Source: Cryobacterium sp. (lineage in GTDB: Bacteria > Actinomycetota > Actinomycetes > Actinomycetales > Microbacteriaceae). Taken from it: 36,982 nt of DNA. The notes below the pieces were generated by a model. The model saw only the letters and a program-made list of their open reading frames with translations. It was not told where the DNA came from and made no database searches. Below are positions 30,310 to 36,982 of the stretch, piece after piece. The translations under genes were made by a program, and so were the position numbers. The DNA is taken from positions 1 to 36,982 of the forward strand of contig JAHBSW010000023.1 in assembly GCA_019638935.1 (NCBI GenBank), in the 5' to 3' direction. Within the stretch, counting starts at the first letter, position 1, and each line of letters starts with the position of its first letter.

Positions 30310-30312
30310 ACT
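30307..30312 (+). promoter_or_regulatory. Putative -10 box for trmD, overlapping the rimM stop codon
   Basis: TAGACT begins with the rimM stop TAG and ends 6 nt before the trmD GTG at 30319. Confidence 0.5.
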
Positions 30313-30318
30313 TACGGC

Positions 30319-31116
30319 GTGCGCATCGACATCGTCACGATCTTTCCGCAGGTTTTCGACGTGCTCGATGTCTCGCTGCTCGGCAAGGCACGGGAGTCGG
30401 GGATCATCGACCTCACGGTTCACGACCTGCGCGAGTTCACGCACGACCGGCATCGCACGGTCGACGACACTCCCTACGGCGGGGGCGCCGGTATGGTCAT
30501 GAAGCCGGAGCCCTGGGGTGAGGCGCTCGACGGCATCCTTGAGGGGGATCAGGTGGTTTCGAGACGATCGCTTCGCGATCCCTCAACCACCAAGGGTGAG
30601 AGTGACATGCTGGTTGAGGAGGCCGCAGGCCGTCTCGAAACCAGCAGAACCCCAGCGACCCCCCTGATAATCTTCCCCTCCCCGGCCGGCGACCTCTTCA
30701 CCCAGCAGATCGCCCAGGAGCTCTCCACCGAGCCCCACCTCGTCTTCGCGTGCGGCCGCTACGAGGGCATCGACGAGCGCGTGGTCGACTACGCCGTCAC
30801 GCGCAGCCGGGTGCGCAAGCTCAGCCTCGGTGACTACGTGCTCAACGGGGGCGAGGTGGCGACGCTGGCGATGATCGAGGCGGTCGGCAGGCTGATCCCG
30901 GGCGTGGTCGGCAACCCTGAGAGCCTCATCGAGGAGTCCCACACGGATGGCCTGCTCGAGTACCCGAGTTATACCAAACCCGCGTCGTGGCGCGGCTTTG
31001 ACGTGCCGCCGGTGCTGCTGAGCGGCAACCACGCCGCGATCGCTGCCTGGCGACGTGAGCAGCAGCTCGAGCGCACGCGCGAGATCCGGCCCGATCTGCT
31101 TCGGCCGGGCGCGTAG
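30319..31116 (+). CDS. trmD: tRNA (guanine-37-N1)-methyltransferase TrmD with a repeat-derived insertion
   Basis: A 265-residue SPOUT methyltransferase that makes m1G37 in tRNAs and prevents frameshifting. It has the family start [15 protein letters not shown], the [18 protein letters not shown] region, the cofactor-binding IIFPSPAG and [11 protein letters not shown] loops, the trefoil-knot segment [14 protein letters not shown] and the C-terminal domain with [17 protein letters not shown]. Residues ~79-110 ([14 protein letters not shown] ... [14 protein letters not shown]) are extra compared with the family and are encoded by an inverted pair of family B repeats. They lie just before the IIFPSPAG strand. 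The GTG start is next to a TAGACT box; all catalytic segments remain intact. Confidence 0.95.
   Translation: MRIDIVTIFPQVFDVLDVSLLGKARESGIIDLTVHDLREFTHDRHRTVDDTPYGGGAGMVMKPEPWGEALDGILEGDQVVSRRSLRDPSTTKGESDMLVEEAAGRLETSRTPATPLIIFPSPAGDLFTQQIAQELSTEPHLVFACGRYEGIDERVVDYAVTRSRVRKLSLGDYVLNGGEVATLAMIEAVGRLIPGVVGNPESLIEESHTDGLLEYPSYTKPASWRGFDVPPVLLSGNHAAIAAWRREQQLERTREIRPDLLRPGA
30552..30645. repeat. REP-like inverted pair (family B variant) inserted in frame in trmD
   Basis: Unit 1 (30552-30591) reads GGTGGTTTCGAGACG ... CCTCAACCACC and unit 2 (30609-30645) GCTGGTTGAGG ... CGTCTCGAAACCAGC. The outer arms GGTTTCGAGACG (30555-30566) / CGTCTCGAAACC (30631-30642) are a perfect 12-bp inverted repeat, and the inner arms CCTCAACCA / TGGTTGAGG a perfect 9-bp one. 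The sequence is a variant (TTTCGAGAC, CTCAACC) of the intergenic family (TCTCGATAC, CTCGACC). Confidence 0.9.
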
Positions 31117-31155
31117 AACCGGGCCCGAATCCAGCGCTCTCGCGGGGTCACCGCC

Positions 31156-31161
31156 TACGCT
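31156..31161 (+). promoter_or_regulatory. Putative -10 box for the 155-residue membrane protein gene
   Basis: TACGCT ends 6 nt before the ATG at 31168, with no ribosome site. Confidence 0.45.
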
Positions 31162-31167
31162 TGAATC

Positions 31168-31635
31168 ATGCAGATTCGGCGATTCTTCTACCTCGCGCAG
31201 TTCGTCGCACTAGGCATTCTGCCGCTGTGGCTGCTCATCGGCCGGGGCATCGTGTTCAGCGACTCGGGCTGGGACTTCGTGGGCCTGCTCATCGTCGCGC
31301 CCATCCTCGCGCTGTTCATGGCCATCGTGCTGGGTCTGACCTACGCGCGCAAGTCGGTGCGCGAGGCGCGGGCGATGTCGTGGGCGGATGTCGGGGTGCA
31401 CCTCGCCTGGTACGCGACGCTCGTGCTCGTCGGCTTCGTGACGCATCCGGCCGTCGCGGTGCTGGCGGTTGTCGCATCCGTCGCCACGTTCTGGTTTCAG
31501 CTCTGGCAACTCATTTCCGAGGTGGGGCAGCGGGTGAATCGGGCGCTGAATCGGCTCAGTGAGGGCACGGCGAGCACCGTCGATGATGGCGAGTACCGGG
31601 TCATTCAGGTCGAGTCGCACGTGGTCGAGGACTGA
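31168..31635 (+). CDS. Small integral membrane protein, unknown function
   Basis: A 155-residue protein with probably four TM helices (about residues 6-26, 38-60, 73-92 and 96-115) and a hydrophilic C-terminal tail of ~35 residues (GQRVNRALNRLSEGTAS ... VESHVVED). I do not recognise a family. It sits alone between trmD and the iron-uptake operon and reads leaderless from the ATG at 31168. A conserved role in Microbacteriaceae is possible but not shown. Confidence 0.75.
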   Translation: MQIRRFFYLAQFVALGILPLWLLIGRGIVFSDSGWDFVGLLIVAPILALFMAIVLGLTYARKSVREARAMSWADVGVHLAWYATLVLVGFVTHPAVAVLAVVASVATFWFQLWQLISEVGQRVNRALNRLSEGTASTVDDGEYRVIQVESHVVED

Positions 31636-31640
31636 GGTTG

Positions 31641-31686
31641 TAGACACGACACGATTTGAGGTTCTAGTATGGCAAGGCTTACCTAA
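31641..31686 (+). promoter_or_regulatory. efe operon promoter with IdeR/DtxR-like iron box
   Basis: TAGACA (31641-31646) and TAGTAT (31665-31670), 18 bp apart, make a good promoter. The bases 31668-31686, read on the minus strand, are TTAGGTAAGCCTTGCCATA. This matches the DtxR/IdeR consensus (TTAGGTTAGSCTAACCTAA type, A/T positions interchangeable) except for about two positions. A second dyad GCTTAC-CTAA-GTAAGC overlaps it (31678-31693). Iron-loaded repressor would block the start site. Confidence 0.75.
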
Positions 31687-31764
31687 GTAAGCGCCACCTA
31701 GACATCACGACATCCCCGCGCGATACCACAAGCGAGTGCTGCCGTTGGGAGAGCGAATCGCCGC

Positions 31765-32682
31765 ATGCTCGGCACCTTTCTGATCGGCCTACGAGAGGGC
31801 CTCGAGGCGGCACTCATCGTCGGCATACTGCTCGCCTACGTCGCCAAGGTGCAACGGCCCGACGTGGCCCGCCGCATCTGGCTCGGCGTCGCGCTCGCCG
31901 TGCTGCTGTCGCTCGGCACGGGCGCCGTGCTCACCTTCGGGGCATACGGCCTCTCCTTCCAGGCGCAGGAGATCATCGGCGGCACCCTGTCGATCGTTGC
32001 GGTCGGTCTCGTCACCTGGATGGTGTTCTGGATGCTGCGCATGGCCCGCGGCATGGCCGCCGAACTGCGACACAGCGTCGACTCCGCACTGGCCGGATCG
32101 GGCGCGGGACTCGTTGTCGTCGGGTTCGTCGCGGTGGCCCGCGAGGGCATCGAGACCGCGTTGTTCATCTGGGCCACCACGAGGTCGAGCGAGGACTGGC
32201 TGGGCGGATTCGCGGGAGCCCTGCTCGGCATCCTCACCGCCGTCGTCATCGGCTGGCTCATCTACCGAGGCATGATCCGCATCAACCTTTCGACCTTCTT
32301 CACCTGGACCGGCGCGGTGCTCATCGTCGTCGCCGCGGGCGTGCTCGCGTACGGGGTGCACGACCTGCAGGAGGCGGGTGTGCTCGCCGGCCCCTTCCTC
32401 GCCGCGCCGGCGGGAGCGAGCGCATTCGTGCAGTCGTGGTACGCGGAATCGGCGTGGGCGTTCCAGATACCCCACCTCATCGCGCCCGACGGCTTTCTCG
32501 GTGCCCTGCTCAAGGGCACGTTCGGGTTCGCGCCCGAGATGACGAAGCTCGAACTCGTCGCCTACTTCGCCTACCTCGTTCCGACGCTGATCGCGTTCGT
32601 CGTGAAGGCGCGCCGGCGCCAGCCGACGATCGCACCCAGCACGAGAATGCCGGGTGCGAGCACGGCCGAGGCATCCCAGTAG
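31765..32682 (+). CDS. efeU: Iron permease EfeU (FTR1 family)
   Basis: A 305-residue FTR1/EfeU-type iron permease with about seven TM helices. The two iron-relay REGLE motifs are present: [12 protein letters not shown] (near residue 9) and [12 protein letters not shown] (near residue 126). It imports iron across the cytoplasmic membrane with the periplasmic partners EfeO and EfeB. The ATG at 31765 follows GGGAGAG and a leader of about 88 nt from the iron-box promoter. efeO starts 50 bp downstream. Confidence 0.94.
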   Translation: MLGTFLIGLREGLEAALIVGILLAYVAKVQRPDVARRIWLGVALAVLLSLGTGAVLTFGAYGLSFQAQEIIGGTLSIVAVGLVTWMVFWMLRMARGMAAELRHSVDSALAGSGAGLVVVGFVAVAREGIETALFIWATTRSSEDWLGGFAGALLGILTAVVIGWLIYRGMIRINLSTFFTWTGAVLIVVAAGVLAYGVHDLQEAGVLAGPFLAAPAGASAFVQSWYAESAWAFQIPHLIAPDGFLGALLKGTFGFAPEMTKLELVAYFAYLVPTLIAFVVKARRRQPTIAPSTRMPGASTAEASQ

Positions 32683-32732
32683 CCCGCTTAGAACACCAAG
32701 AACAGATCGAAAGATCCCAACCAAGGAGAATC

Positions 32733-33941
32733 ATGCACAAGAAGTTCCCGGCCCTGCTCGCGGTTGCCGCCGCGGGGGGTCTTCTGCTGAGCGGCTGCGT
32801 GCCGAACCCCACAGCAACGAGCCAGTCGCTCGCCGTCTCGAGCACGGAGACCGACTGCGTCGTCGAGGCGAACACGGCCACGAGCGGCACTCTCACCTTC
32901 ACGGTGAAGAACGACGGTCACCGCATCAGCGAGTTCTACATCCTCGCCGAGAACGGCCTCAGCATCGTCGGCGAGGTCGAGAACATCGCCCCCGGCGGCA
33001 CCCGCGACCTCACGGTCGTCGCCCAGCCCGGCAGCTACTTCACCGTGTGCAAGCCCGGCATGATCGGCGCCGGCGTCGGTCAGGCCGCCTTCACCGTCAC
33101 GGGGGAGACCGTTGCGGTGAGCGCGGATGAGCAGGAGGCCGTCAACGCGGCGGTCGCGAGCTATGTCGGTTACGTGAAGACGCAGACGAGCGAGCTTCTG
33201 CCCGCGGTCGAGGAGTTCGCCGCAGCCTACGTGGCGGGCGACGACGGCAAGGCACGCGCGCTGTTCCCCATCGTGCGCATCAACTACGAGCGCATCGAGC
33301 CCACCGCGGAGCAGTTCGGCGACCTCGACCCGGCGATCGACTACCGCAAGCCCGGCGCTGAGGCGGAGGGGCTCGAGTTCACCGGCTTCCACCGCATCGA
33401 GATGGACCTCTGGATCGATGAGGCCCGCCTCAACTATCCCGACGAGCAGATCGACGCGCTCGACACCGCCGCTCGCACGGTGCTCGCCGACAAGCTCGTC
33501 GCCGATGTCACCGAGCTGAACGACCTGGTGCACGACGCGTCCTTCGTTCTCACCCTCAGCGACATCACCAACGGAGCCATCGGCCTGCTCGACGAGGTCG
33601 CTGCGCCCGACGGCAAGCTCCCCGGTGAGGAGAACGAGTTCGCGCACACCGACCTCTACGACTTCTACGCGAACGTCGAGGGCGCCGAGGTGGCCTACTC
33701 CACCGTGCGCGACATCGCCGCGAGCAGGGGCGAGGCCGGCGCGGCGCTCGTGGCTGAGCTCGACACGCAGTTCGCCGCAATGAAATCACTGCTCGAGACC
33801 TACGGCGACTACGCCTCCGGTTTCGTGTTCTACGACACGGTCGGACAGGACGAGCGCAACGAACTGGGTGCACAGCTCAACGCCCTCAGCGAGCCGCTCT
33901 CCCAGCTGACCCACACGGTGCTCGGTGTCGCATCCGACTGA
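32733..33941 (+). CDS. efeO: EfeO lipoprotein (cupredoxin-like plus imelysin/M75 domain)
   Basis: A 402-residue lipoprotein. The signal MHKKFPALLAVAAAGGLLLSGC gives lipobox LSGC with C22. Residues ~30-130 are a cupredoxin-like domain (TFTVKNDGHRISEFYILAENG ... CKPGM) and residues ~135-400 an imelysin/M75 domain with the HxxE-type motif in GFHRIEMDLW. It should bind or oxidise/reduce iron outside the membrane and hand it to EfeU. The ATG at 32733 has AAGGAG 5 nt upstream. The stop lies 17 bp inside the efeB frame, indicating coupled expression. Confidence 0.94.
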   Translation: MHKKFPALLAVAAAGGLLLSGCVPNPTATSQSLAVSSTETDCVVEANTATSGTLTFTVKNDGHRISEFYILAENGLSIVGEVENIAPGGTRDLTVVAQPGSYFTVCKPGMIGAGVGQAAFTVTGETVAVSADEQEAVNAAVASYVGYVKTQTSELLPAVEEFAAAYVAGDDGKARALFPIVRINYERIEPTAEQFGDLDPAIDYRKPGAEAEGLEFTGFHRIEMDLWIDEARLNYPDEQIDALDTAARTVLADKLVADVTELNDLVHDASFVLTLSDITNGAIGLLDEVAAPDGKLPGEENEFAHTDLYDFYANVEGAEVAYSTVRDIAASRGEAGAALVAELDTQFAAMKSLLETYGDYASGFVFYDTVGQDERNELGAQLNALSEPLSQLTHTVLGVASD

Positions 33942-35241
33942 CGACACCGACGGTGTCACCCTCCCGGCGGCGGAACTCAGTTCTGGGCTCAGCCGTCGGG
34001 AGGTGCTCGGCCTCGTCGGCGCCGGCGCCGCGGGCGCGGTGGTGGGGGCCGGGGCTGCTGCGATGGCGGGCGCAGCGCTGGGCGGAGGTGCAGCCCAGTC
34101 GCCCGATCTCAGCTACCCGTTCTACGGCGCGCACCAGGCGGGCATACTCACCCCCGTGCAGGATCAGCTGCACTTCGCGAGCTTCGACCTCACCCGCACC
34201 GCGAACCGTGGAGCGGTCATCGAACTGCTGCGCGAGTGGACGGATGCTGCGGCACGACTCACGCGCGGCCGCGACGTCACCCAGGCCGGTGCGGTCGGCG
34301 GTCCGCCGCTCGCGCCGCCCGACGACACCGGTGACGCGCTCGACCTCGGGCCATCCGGCCTCACCATCACCTTCGGGTTCGGGCCTACGCTGTTCCACGA
34401 CGCGCAGGGCACCGATCGCCTCGGAATCGGCGGCCGTCGTCCCGCTGAGTTCGAGGAGCTTCCGCTCTTCGCCTTCGACCTGATCGACAGGGCGAGCTCG
34501 GGCGGCGACCTCTGCATTCAGGCGTGTGCGAACGACCCGCAGGTGGCGGTGCACGCGATTCGCAACCTGAGCCGGATCGCCTTCGGCACCGCGCGCATCC
34601 GTTGGACACAGCTCGGCTTCGGGCGCACCTCCTCGACGACCACCGGCCAGCTGACCCCGCGCAACCTGTTCGGGTTCAAGGACGGCACCGCGAACATCAT
34701 GAGCGAGAACCGGGATGCGGTGCTCGAGCACGTGTGGGTTCCTGAAACGCACCCCCAGGCGTGGCTTCGCGGCGGCAGCTACCTCGTGGGCCGCAAGATC
34801 CAGATGCTCATCGAGTCGTGGGACCGCGTGAGCCTCCACGAGCAGGAGCACATCATCGGCCGCAGCAAGGGCGAGGGCGCGCCGCTTTCCGGTGGCCGCG
34901 AGGCGACGACTCCCGACTTCGAGAGGGTCAGCGCCGATGGGGAGGTCGCGATTCCCGTCGACGCCCACGTGCGGCTCGCACACCCCGTCTCGAACGCTGG
35001 CGCCCGGATGCTGCGTCGGGGCTACAACTACGTGAACGGCAACAACGATCTCGGCCAGCTCGATGCCGGGCTGTTCTTTCTCGCCTACCAGGCTGAGCCC
35101 GAGACCTTCATCACGGTGCAGCGCAGCCTCGCCCGCGACACGCTCAACGAGTACATTCGCCACGTGGGCTCCAGCATCTGGGCGGTGCCGCCCGGAGCGC
35201 GCGAGGGCGAGTTCGTCGGACAGGCGCTGTTCAGCGAATAG
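33925..35241 (+). CDS. efeB: EfeB DyP-type heme peroxidase (Tat substrate)
   Basis: A 438-residue dye-decolorising-type peroxidase of the EfeB subfamily. A twin-arginine signal is visible (SRREVLGLVGAGAAGAVVG, about residues 23-41). The DyP signature GFKDGTAN gives the catalytic aspartate D253, and a histidine at 353 (HVRLAHP) is the likely heme ligand. The protein deferrochelates or oxidises iron outside the cell for EfeU/EfeO. The GTG start at 33925 overlaps the end of efeO by 17 bp; no later start would keep the Tat motif. Confidence 0.94.
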   Translation: MSHPTDDTDGVTLPAAELSSGLSRREVLGLVGAGAAGAVVGAGAAAMAGAALGGGAAQSPDLSYPFYGAHQAGILTPVQDQLHFASFDLTRTANRGAVIELLREWTDAAARLTRGRDVTQAGAVGGPPLAPPDDTGDALDLGPSGLTITFGFGPTLFHDAQGTDRLGIGGRRPAEFEELPLFAFDLIDRASSGGDLCIQACANDPQVAVHAIRNLSRIAFGTARIRWTQLGFGRTSSTTTGQLTPRNLFGFKDGTANIMSENRDAVLEHVWVPETHPQAWLRGGSYLVGRKIQMLIESWDRVSLHEQEHIIGRSKGEGAPLSGGREATTPDFERVSADGEVAIPVDAHVRLAHPVSNAGARMLRRGYNYVNGNNDLGQLDAGLFFLAYQAEPETFITVQRSLARDTLNEYIRHVGSSIWAVPPGAREGEFVGQALFSE

Positions 35242-35265
35242 TAGTGAGCGCGTAAGCGCGAGCGG

Positions 35266-35271
35266 TATCCT
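35266..35271 (+). promoter_or_regulatory. Putative -10 box for the two-TM protein gene
   Basis: TATCCT ends 6 nt before the ATG at 35278. Confidence 0.5.
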
Positions 35272-35277
35272 GAGTGC

Positions 35278-35553
35278 ATGACCGACGACATCCGCGACGT
35301 TGCGCGCAAGAGCCTCAAAGCCAAGACCGACTTCAAGATCTTCTTCGGCGTGGCGATCATCGTGTCGCTCATCGTCACAGGCGTGTGGTTCCTGTCTGGC
35401 CGCAGCGACTACTTCTGGCCCATCTGGCCCATGCTCGGACTCGCCATCGCGCTTGCGTTCTCGGGGTTCAACGCCTACGGGCCGAGCAGCCACATCACCG
35501 AGTCGGCGATCGACGCCGAGGTGGAGCGCCTCAAGCGCCGCAACGGCGAGTAG
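35278..35553 (+). CDS. Two-TM domain protein
   Basis: A 91-residue protein with a basic N terminus (MTDDIRDVARKSLKAKTDFKIFFG), two TM helices (about residues 22-40 and 47-66) and an acidic C-terminal helix (SAIDAEVERLKRRNGE). It matches the pattern of the small 2TM-domain proteins that are common and uncharacterised. It stands between efeB and rplS and appears leaderless. Confidence 0.8.
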   Translation: MTDDIRDVARKSLKAKTDFKIFFGVAIIVSLIVTGVWFLSGRSDYFWPIWPMLGLAIALAFSGFNAYGPSSHITESAIDAEVERLKRRNGE

Positions 35554-35620
35554 AACACTCCTCGACGACCGAGGCTCCCAGAGCCCTCGCGCGAAGTGGC
35601 GACGGGGCATCCGGGTGTGA

Positions 35621-35749
35621 CAGAATAGTCAACTGTGCCCGCGCACGACCCTGCCACAGGGGGGTCAGCAATCACCCGGCACATTCCTTCACCTTTCAGC
35701 AGTACTGAGCACGCCGTCGACCTGTGGCGATTGCAGAGAGCGAACGACC
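35621..35749 (+). promoter_or_regulatory. rplS promoter and ~117-nt structured leader
   Basis: CAGAAT (35621-35626, followed by AG as before rpsP) would start a leader of about 117 nt. In it GACCC (35647-35651) can pair with GGGTC (35662-35666). GTGCC (35635-35639) can pair with either the nearby GCAC or the distant GGCAC (35678-35682), i.e. two alternative folds. This is a candidate for ribosomal-protein feedback. Confidence 0.45.
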
Positions 35750-36091
35750 ATGCACATCCTCGACTCCGTTGACGCCGCATCACTCCGCAGCGACATTCCC
35801 GACTTCCGCGCCGGAGACACCGTCAAGGTTCACGTCAACATCGTTGAAGGATCGCGTTCGCGCATCCAGGTCTTCCAGGGCGTCGTGATCGGCCGCTCGG
35901 GCGAGGGCATCCGCGAGACCTTCACGGTTCGCAAGATCAGCTTCCAGGTGGGTGTCGAGCGCAAGTTCCCGGTGCACTCGCCGGTCATCGACCACATCGA
36001 GATCGTCTCGCGCGGCGACGTGCGTCGCGCCAAGCTCTACTACCTGCGCGACCTCCGCGGCAAGAAGGCCAAGATCAAGGAAAAGCGCTAG
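35750..36091 (+). CDS. rplS: 50S ribosomal protein L19
   Basis: A 113-residue L19, of normal length, with the conserved [30 protein letters not shown] and [33 protein letters not shown] segments. It sits at the 30S/50S interface. The gene has its own promoter and a ~117-nt leader and is followed by lepB. Confidence 0.97.
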   Translation: MHILDSVDAASLRSDIPDFRAGDTVKVHVNIVEGSRSRIQVFQGVVIGRSGEGIRETFTVRKISFQVGVERKFPVHSPVIDHIEIVSRGDVRRAKLYYLRDLRGKKAKIKEKR

Positions 36092-36122
36092 TCGCCTTGT
36101 CTGAAGCGCCCCGGCGACCACC

Positions 36123-36128
36123 TAGACT
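36123..36128 (+). promoter_or_regulatory. Putative -10 box for lepB
   Basis: TAGACT precedes a short leader with GGGAG (36140-36144) before the ATG at 36149. Unlike most genes here, this one does have a ribosome site. Confidence 0.45.
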
Positions 36129-36148
36129 GAGGTGGACCCGGGAGCAGA

Positions 36149-36928
36149 ATGACAGTCGAAGCCAACGATCCGCCGCACAGCACTGGCGCGTCGGTCGATA
36201 GGCGGGGTCGTTCTCGCGGCATCTGGCTGTTCCTGCGCGACACCGTCATCATCGTGCTGTGCGCGGTCATCATCTCGATGGCGATCAAGACCTTCCTGGT
36301 GCGCTCGTTCTACATCCCCACGGGCTCGATGAAGGACACCCTCCAGGTCGATGACCGCATCCTCGTCAACCAGCTCGTGCCGGGTCTCATCCCGATCTCG
36401 CGCGGCGACGTCGTGGTGTTCCAGGACCCGGGCGGGTGGCTCGCCCACCAGCAGCTGCCACAGCAGACCGGATTCGTCGCCTGGGTCGACTGGCTGCTCA
36501 CCCAGATCGGGCTGAGCGCCGCGGACAGCAACGACCACCTCATCAAACGCGTCATCGGACTGCCCGGCGACACCGTCGTCTGCTGCAATCAGTTCGGCCT
36601 GCTCACCGTCAACGGGGTCTCGATCGATGAGACCTACCTGCGCCTTCCCGCGGGGGTGAGCAAGGCATCCGGGATCGAGTTCTCGGTGACGGTGCCCGAG
36701 GGCTCGCTCTGGGTGCTCGGAGACAACCGCTACGACTCGGCCGATTCCCGACTCAACCGCGACAAGCCGGGCAAGGGATTCGTGCCCATCGACAACGTCG
36801 TCGGCCGCGCCTTCGTGGTGAGCTGGCCGATCTCGCACTGGGGCTGGCTCGACAACTTCCCGACCGTGTTCGCGGGTGTGCCCGAACCGACGGTCCCGGC
36901 ATCGGTGGGCACCGAAAAGGCTCCGTAG
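36149..36928 (+). CDS. lepB: Signal peptidase I
   Basis: A 259-residue type I signal peptidase. One N-terminal TM helix (about residues 25-47) precedes the catalytic serine S60 in PTGSMKDTL and the catalytic lysine K133 in HLIKRVIGLPGD; box E GDNRYDSADSR is intact. It removes signal peptides from exported proteins such as the surface protein at 25950. The order rplS-lepB-rnhB is standard. rnhB starts one base after its stop. Confidence 0.95.
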   Translation: MTVEANDPPHSTGASVDRRGRSRGIWLFLRDTVIIVLCAVIISMAIKTFLVRSFYIPTGSMKDTLQVDDRILVNQLVPGLIPISRGDVVVFQDPGGWLAHQQLPQQTGFVAWVDWLLTQIGLSAADSNDHLIKRVIGLPGDTVVCCNQFGLLTVNGVSIDETYLRLPAGVSKASGIEFSVTVPEGSLWVLGDNRYDSADSRLNRDKPGKGFVPIDNVVGRAFVVSWPISHWGWLDNFPTVFAGVPEPTVPASVGTEKAP

Positions 36929-36982
36929 GTGCCGATCGACCCGACGCTCGAGGTCGAGCGCGACCTGCTCGCCAGTGGGGCG
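36929..36982 (+). CDS. rnhB: Ribonuclease HII, N-terminal fragment (runs off window)
   Basis: Eighteen codons from a GTG directly after the lepB stop read VPIDPTLEVERDLLASGA, a typical actinobacterial RNase HII lead-in that precedes the VxGxDEVGRG motif. The assignment rests on this and on the lepB-rnhB order; the catalytic region is outside the window. Confidence 0.65.
   Translation, partial: MPIDPTLEVERDLLASGA

Noticed and set aside
32360-32380. TGCAGGAG string in efeU as another family A copy
   Set aside because: Only a short match without the AAA flank or an opposite arm; it is ordinary coding sequence.
1-36982. tRNA, rRNA, SRP RNA or transfer-messenger RNA genes
   Set aside because: I saw no cloverleaf with a GTTCRANNC T-arm or other recognisable RNA gene; a covariance-model scan would be decisive.

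Overview
The window is high-GC chromosomal DNA from an actinobacterium, most likely a member of the Microbacteriaceae. The evidence is strong GC bias at third codon positions, frequent GTG/TTG starts, F420-type luciferase-like oxidoreductases, an FtsY without the acidic A domain, an alanine/glutamate-rich S16 tail, a zinc-ligand-free L32, and many start codons placed 6-7 nt after a TANNNT hexamer, which is the layout of leaderless mRNAs. The family assignment is an inference; no rRNA or tRNA is present to confirm it.

Layout. (1) 1-6962: a pyrimidine/hydantoin catabolic cluster. It holds the 3' end of a dihydropyrimidinase, a TIGR03842-like flavin/F420 oxidoreductase, a four-gene ABC importer (permease, ATPase, permease, NMT1/THI5-like lipoprotein) with overlapping start/stop codons, a strong hairpin, and a class III aminotransferase that could handle beta-alanine. 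(2) 7132-9683: yceD-rpmF-rnc-mutM. (3) 9692-13774: an accessory block with two head-to-head toxin-antitoxin modules, a small membrane protein and an HTH regulator sharing a double operator, an acyl-CoA dehydrogenase and a two-domain acetyltransferase. (4) 13995-22859: smc, an MFS transporter, ftsY, a gamma-carbonic anhydrase, a Phd/PIN toxin-antitoxin pair and ffh. (5) 22959-28697: a META-like lipoprotein, a second LLM oxidoreductase, an EamA exporter and a 915-residue surface protein. (6) 28900-31116: rpsP-khpA-rimM-trmD. (7) 31168-35553: a small membrane protein, an efeUOB iron-uptake operon behind an IdeR/DtxR-like iron box, and a two-TM protein. (8) 35750-36982: rplS, lepB and the first codons of rnhB.

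The backbone (yceD-rpmF-rnc-mutM, smc-ftsY-ffh, rpsP-khpA-rimM-trmD-rplS-lepB-rnhB) is the familiar actinobacterial translation/secretion/chromosome-maintenance order. Accessory genes sit at its junctions.

The most unusual signal is two families of short palindromic repeats that have entered housekeeping genes in frame. Family A (about 85-87 bp, arms GTGCGAAATGCAGGAG / CTCCTGCATTTCGCAC) occurs three times: between genes at 7002-7086, inside mutM and inside smc. Both coding copies have exactly the same core length and are read in the same frame, giving the peptide pattern MQE-x-PDA...AESPAFRT. Family B (REP-like, GGTCTCGATAC...CTCGACCA) forms clusters of alternating orientation at four places. 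One of these is an inverted pair inside trmD that adds roughly 32 residues just before a cofactor-binding strand. No transposase for either family is in the window.
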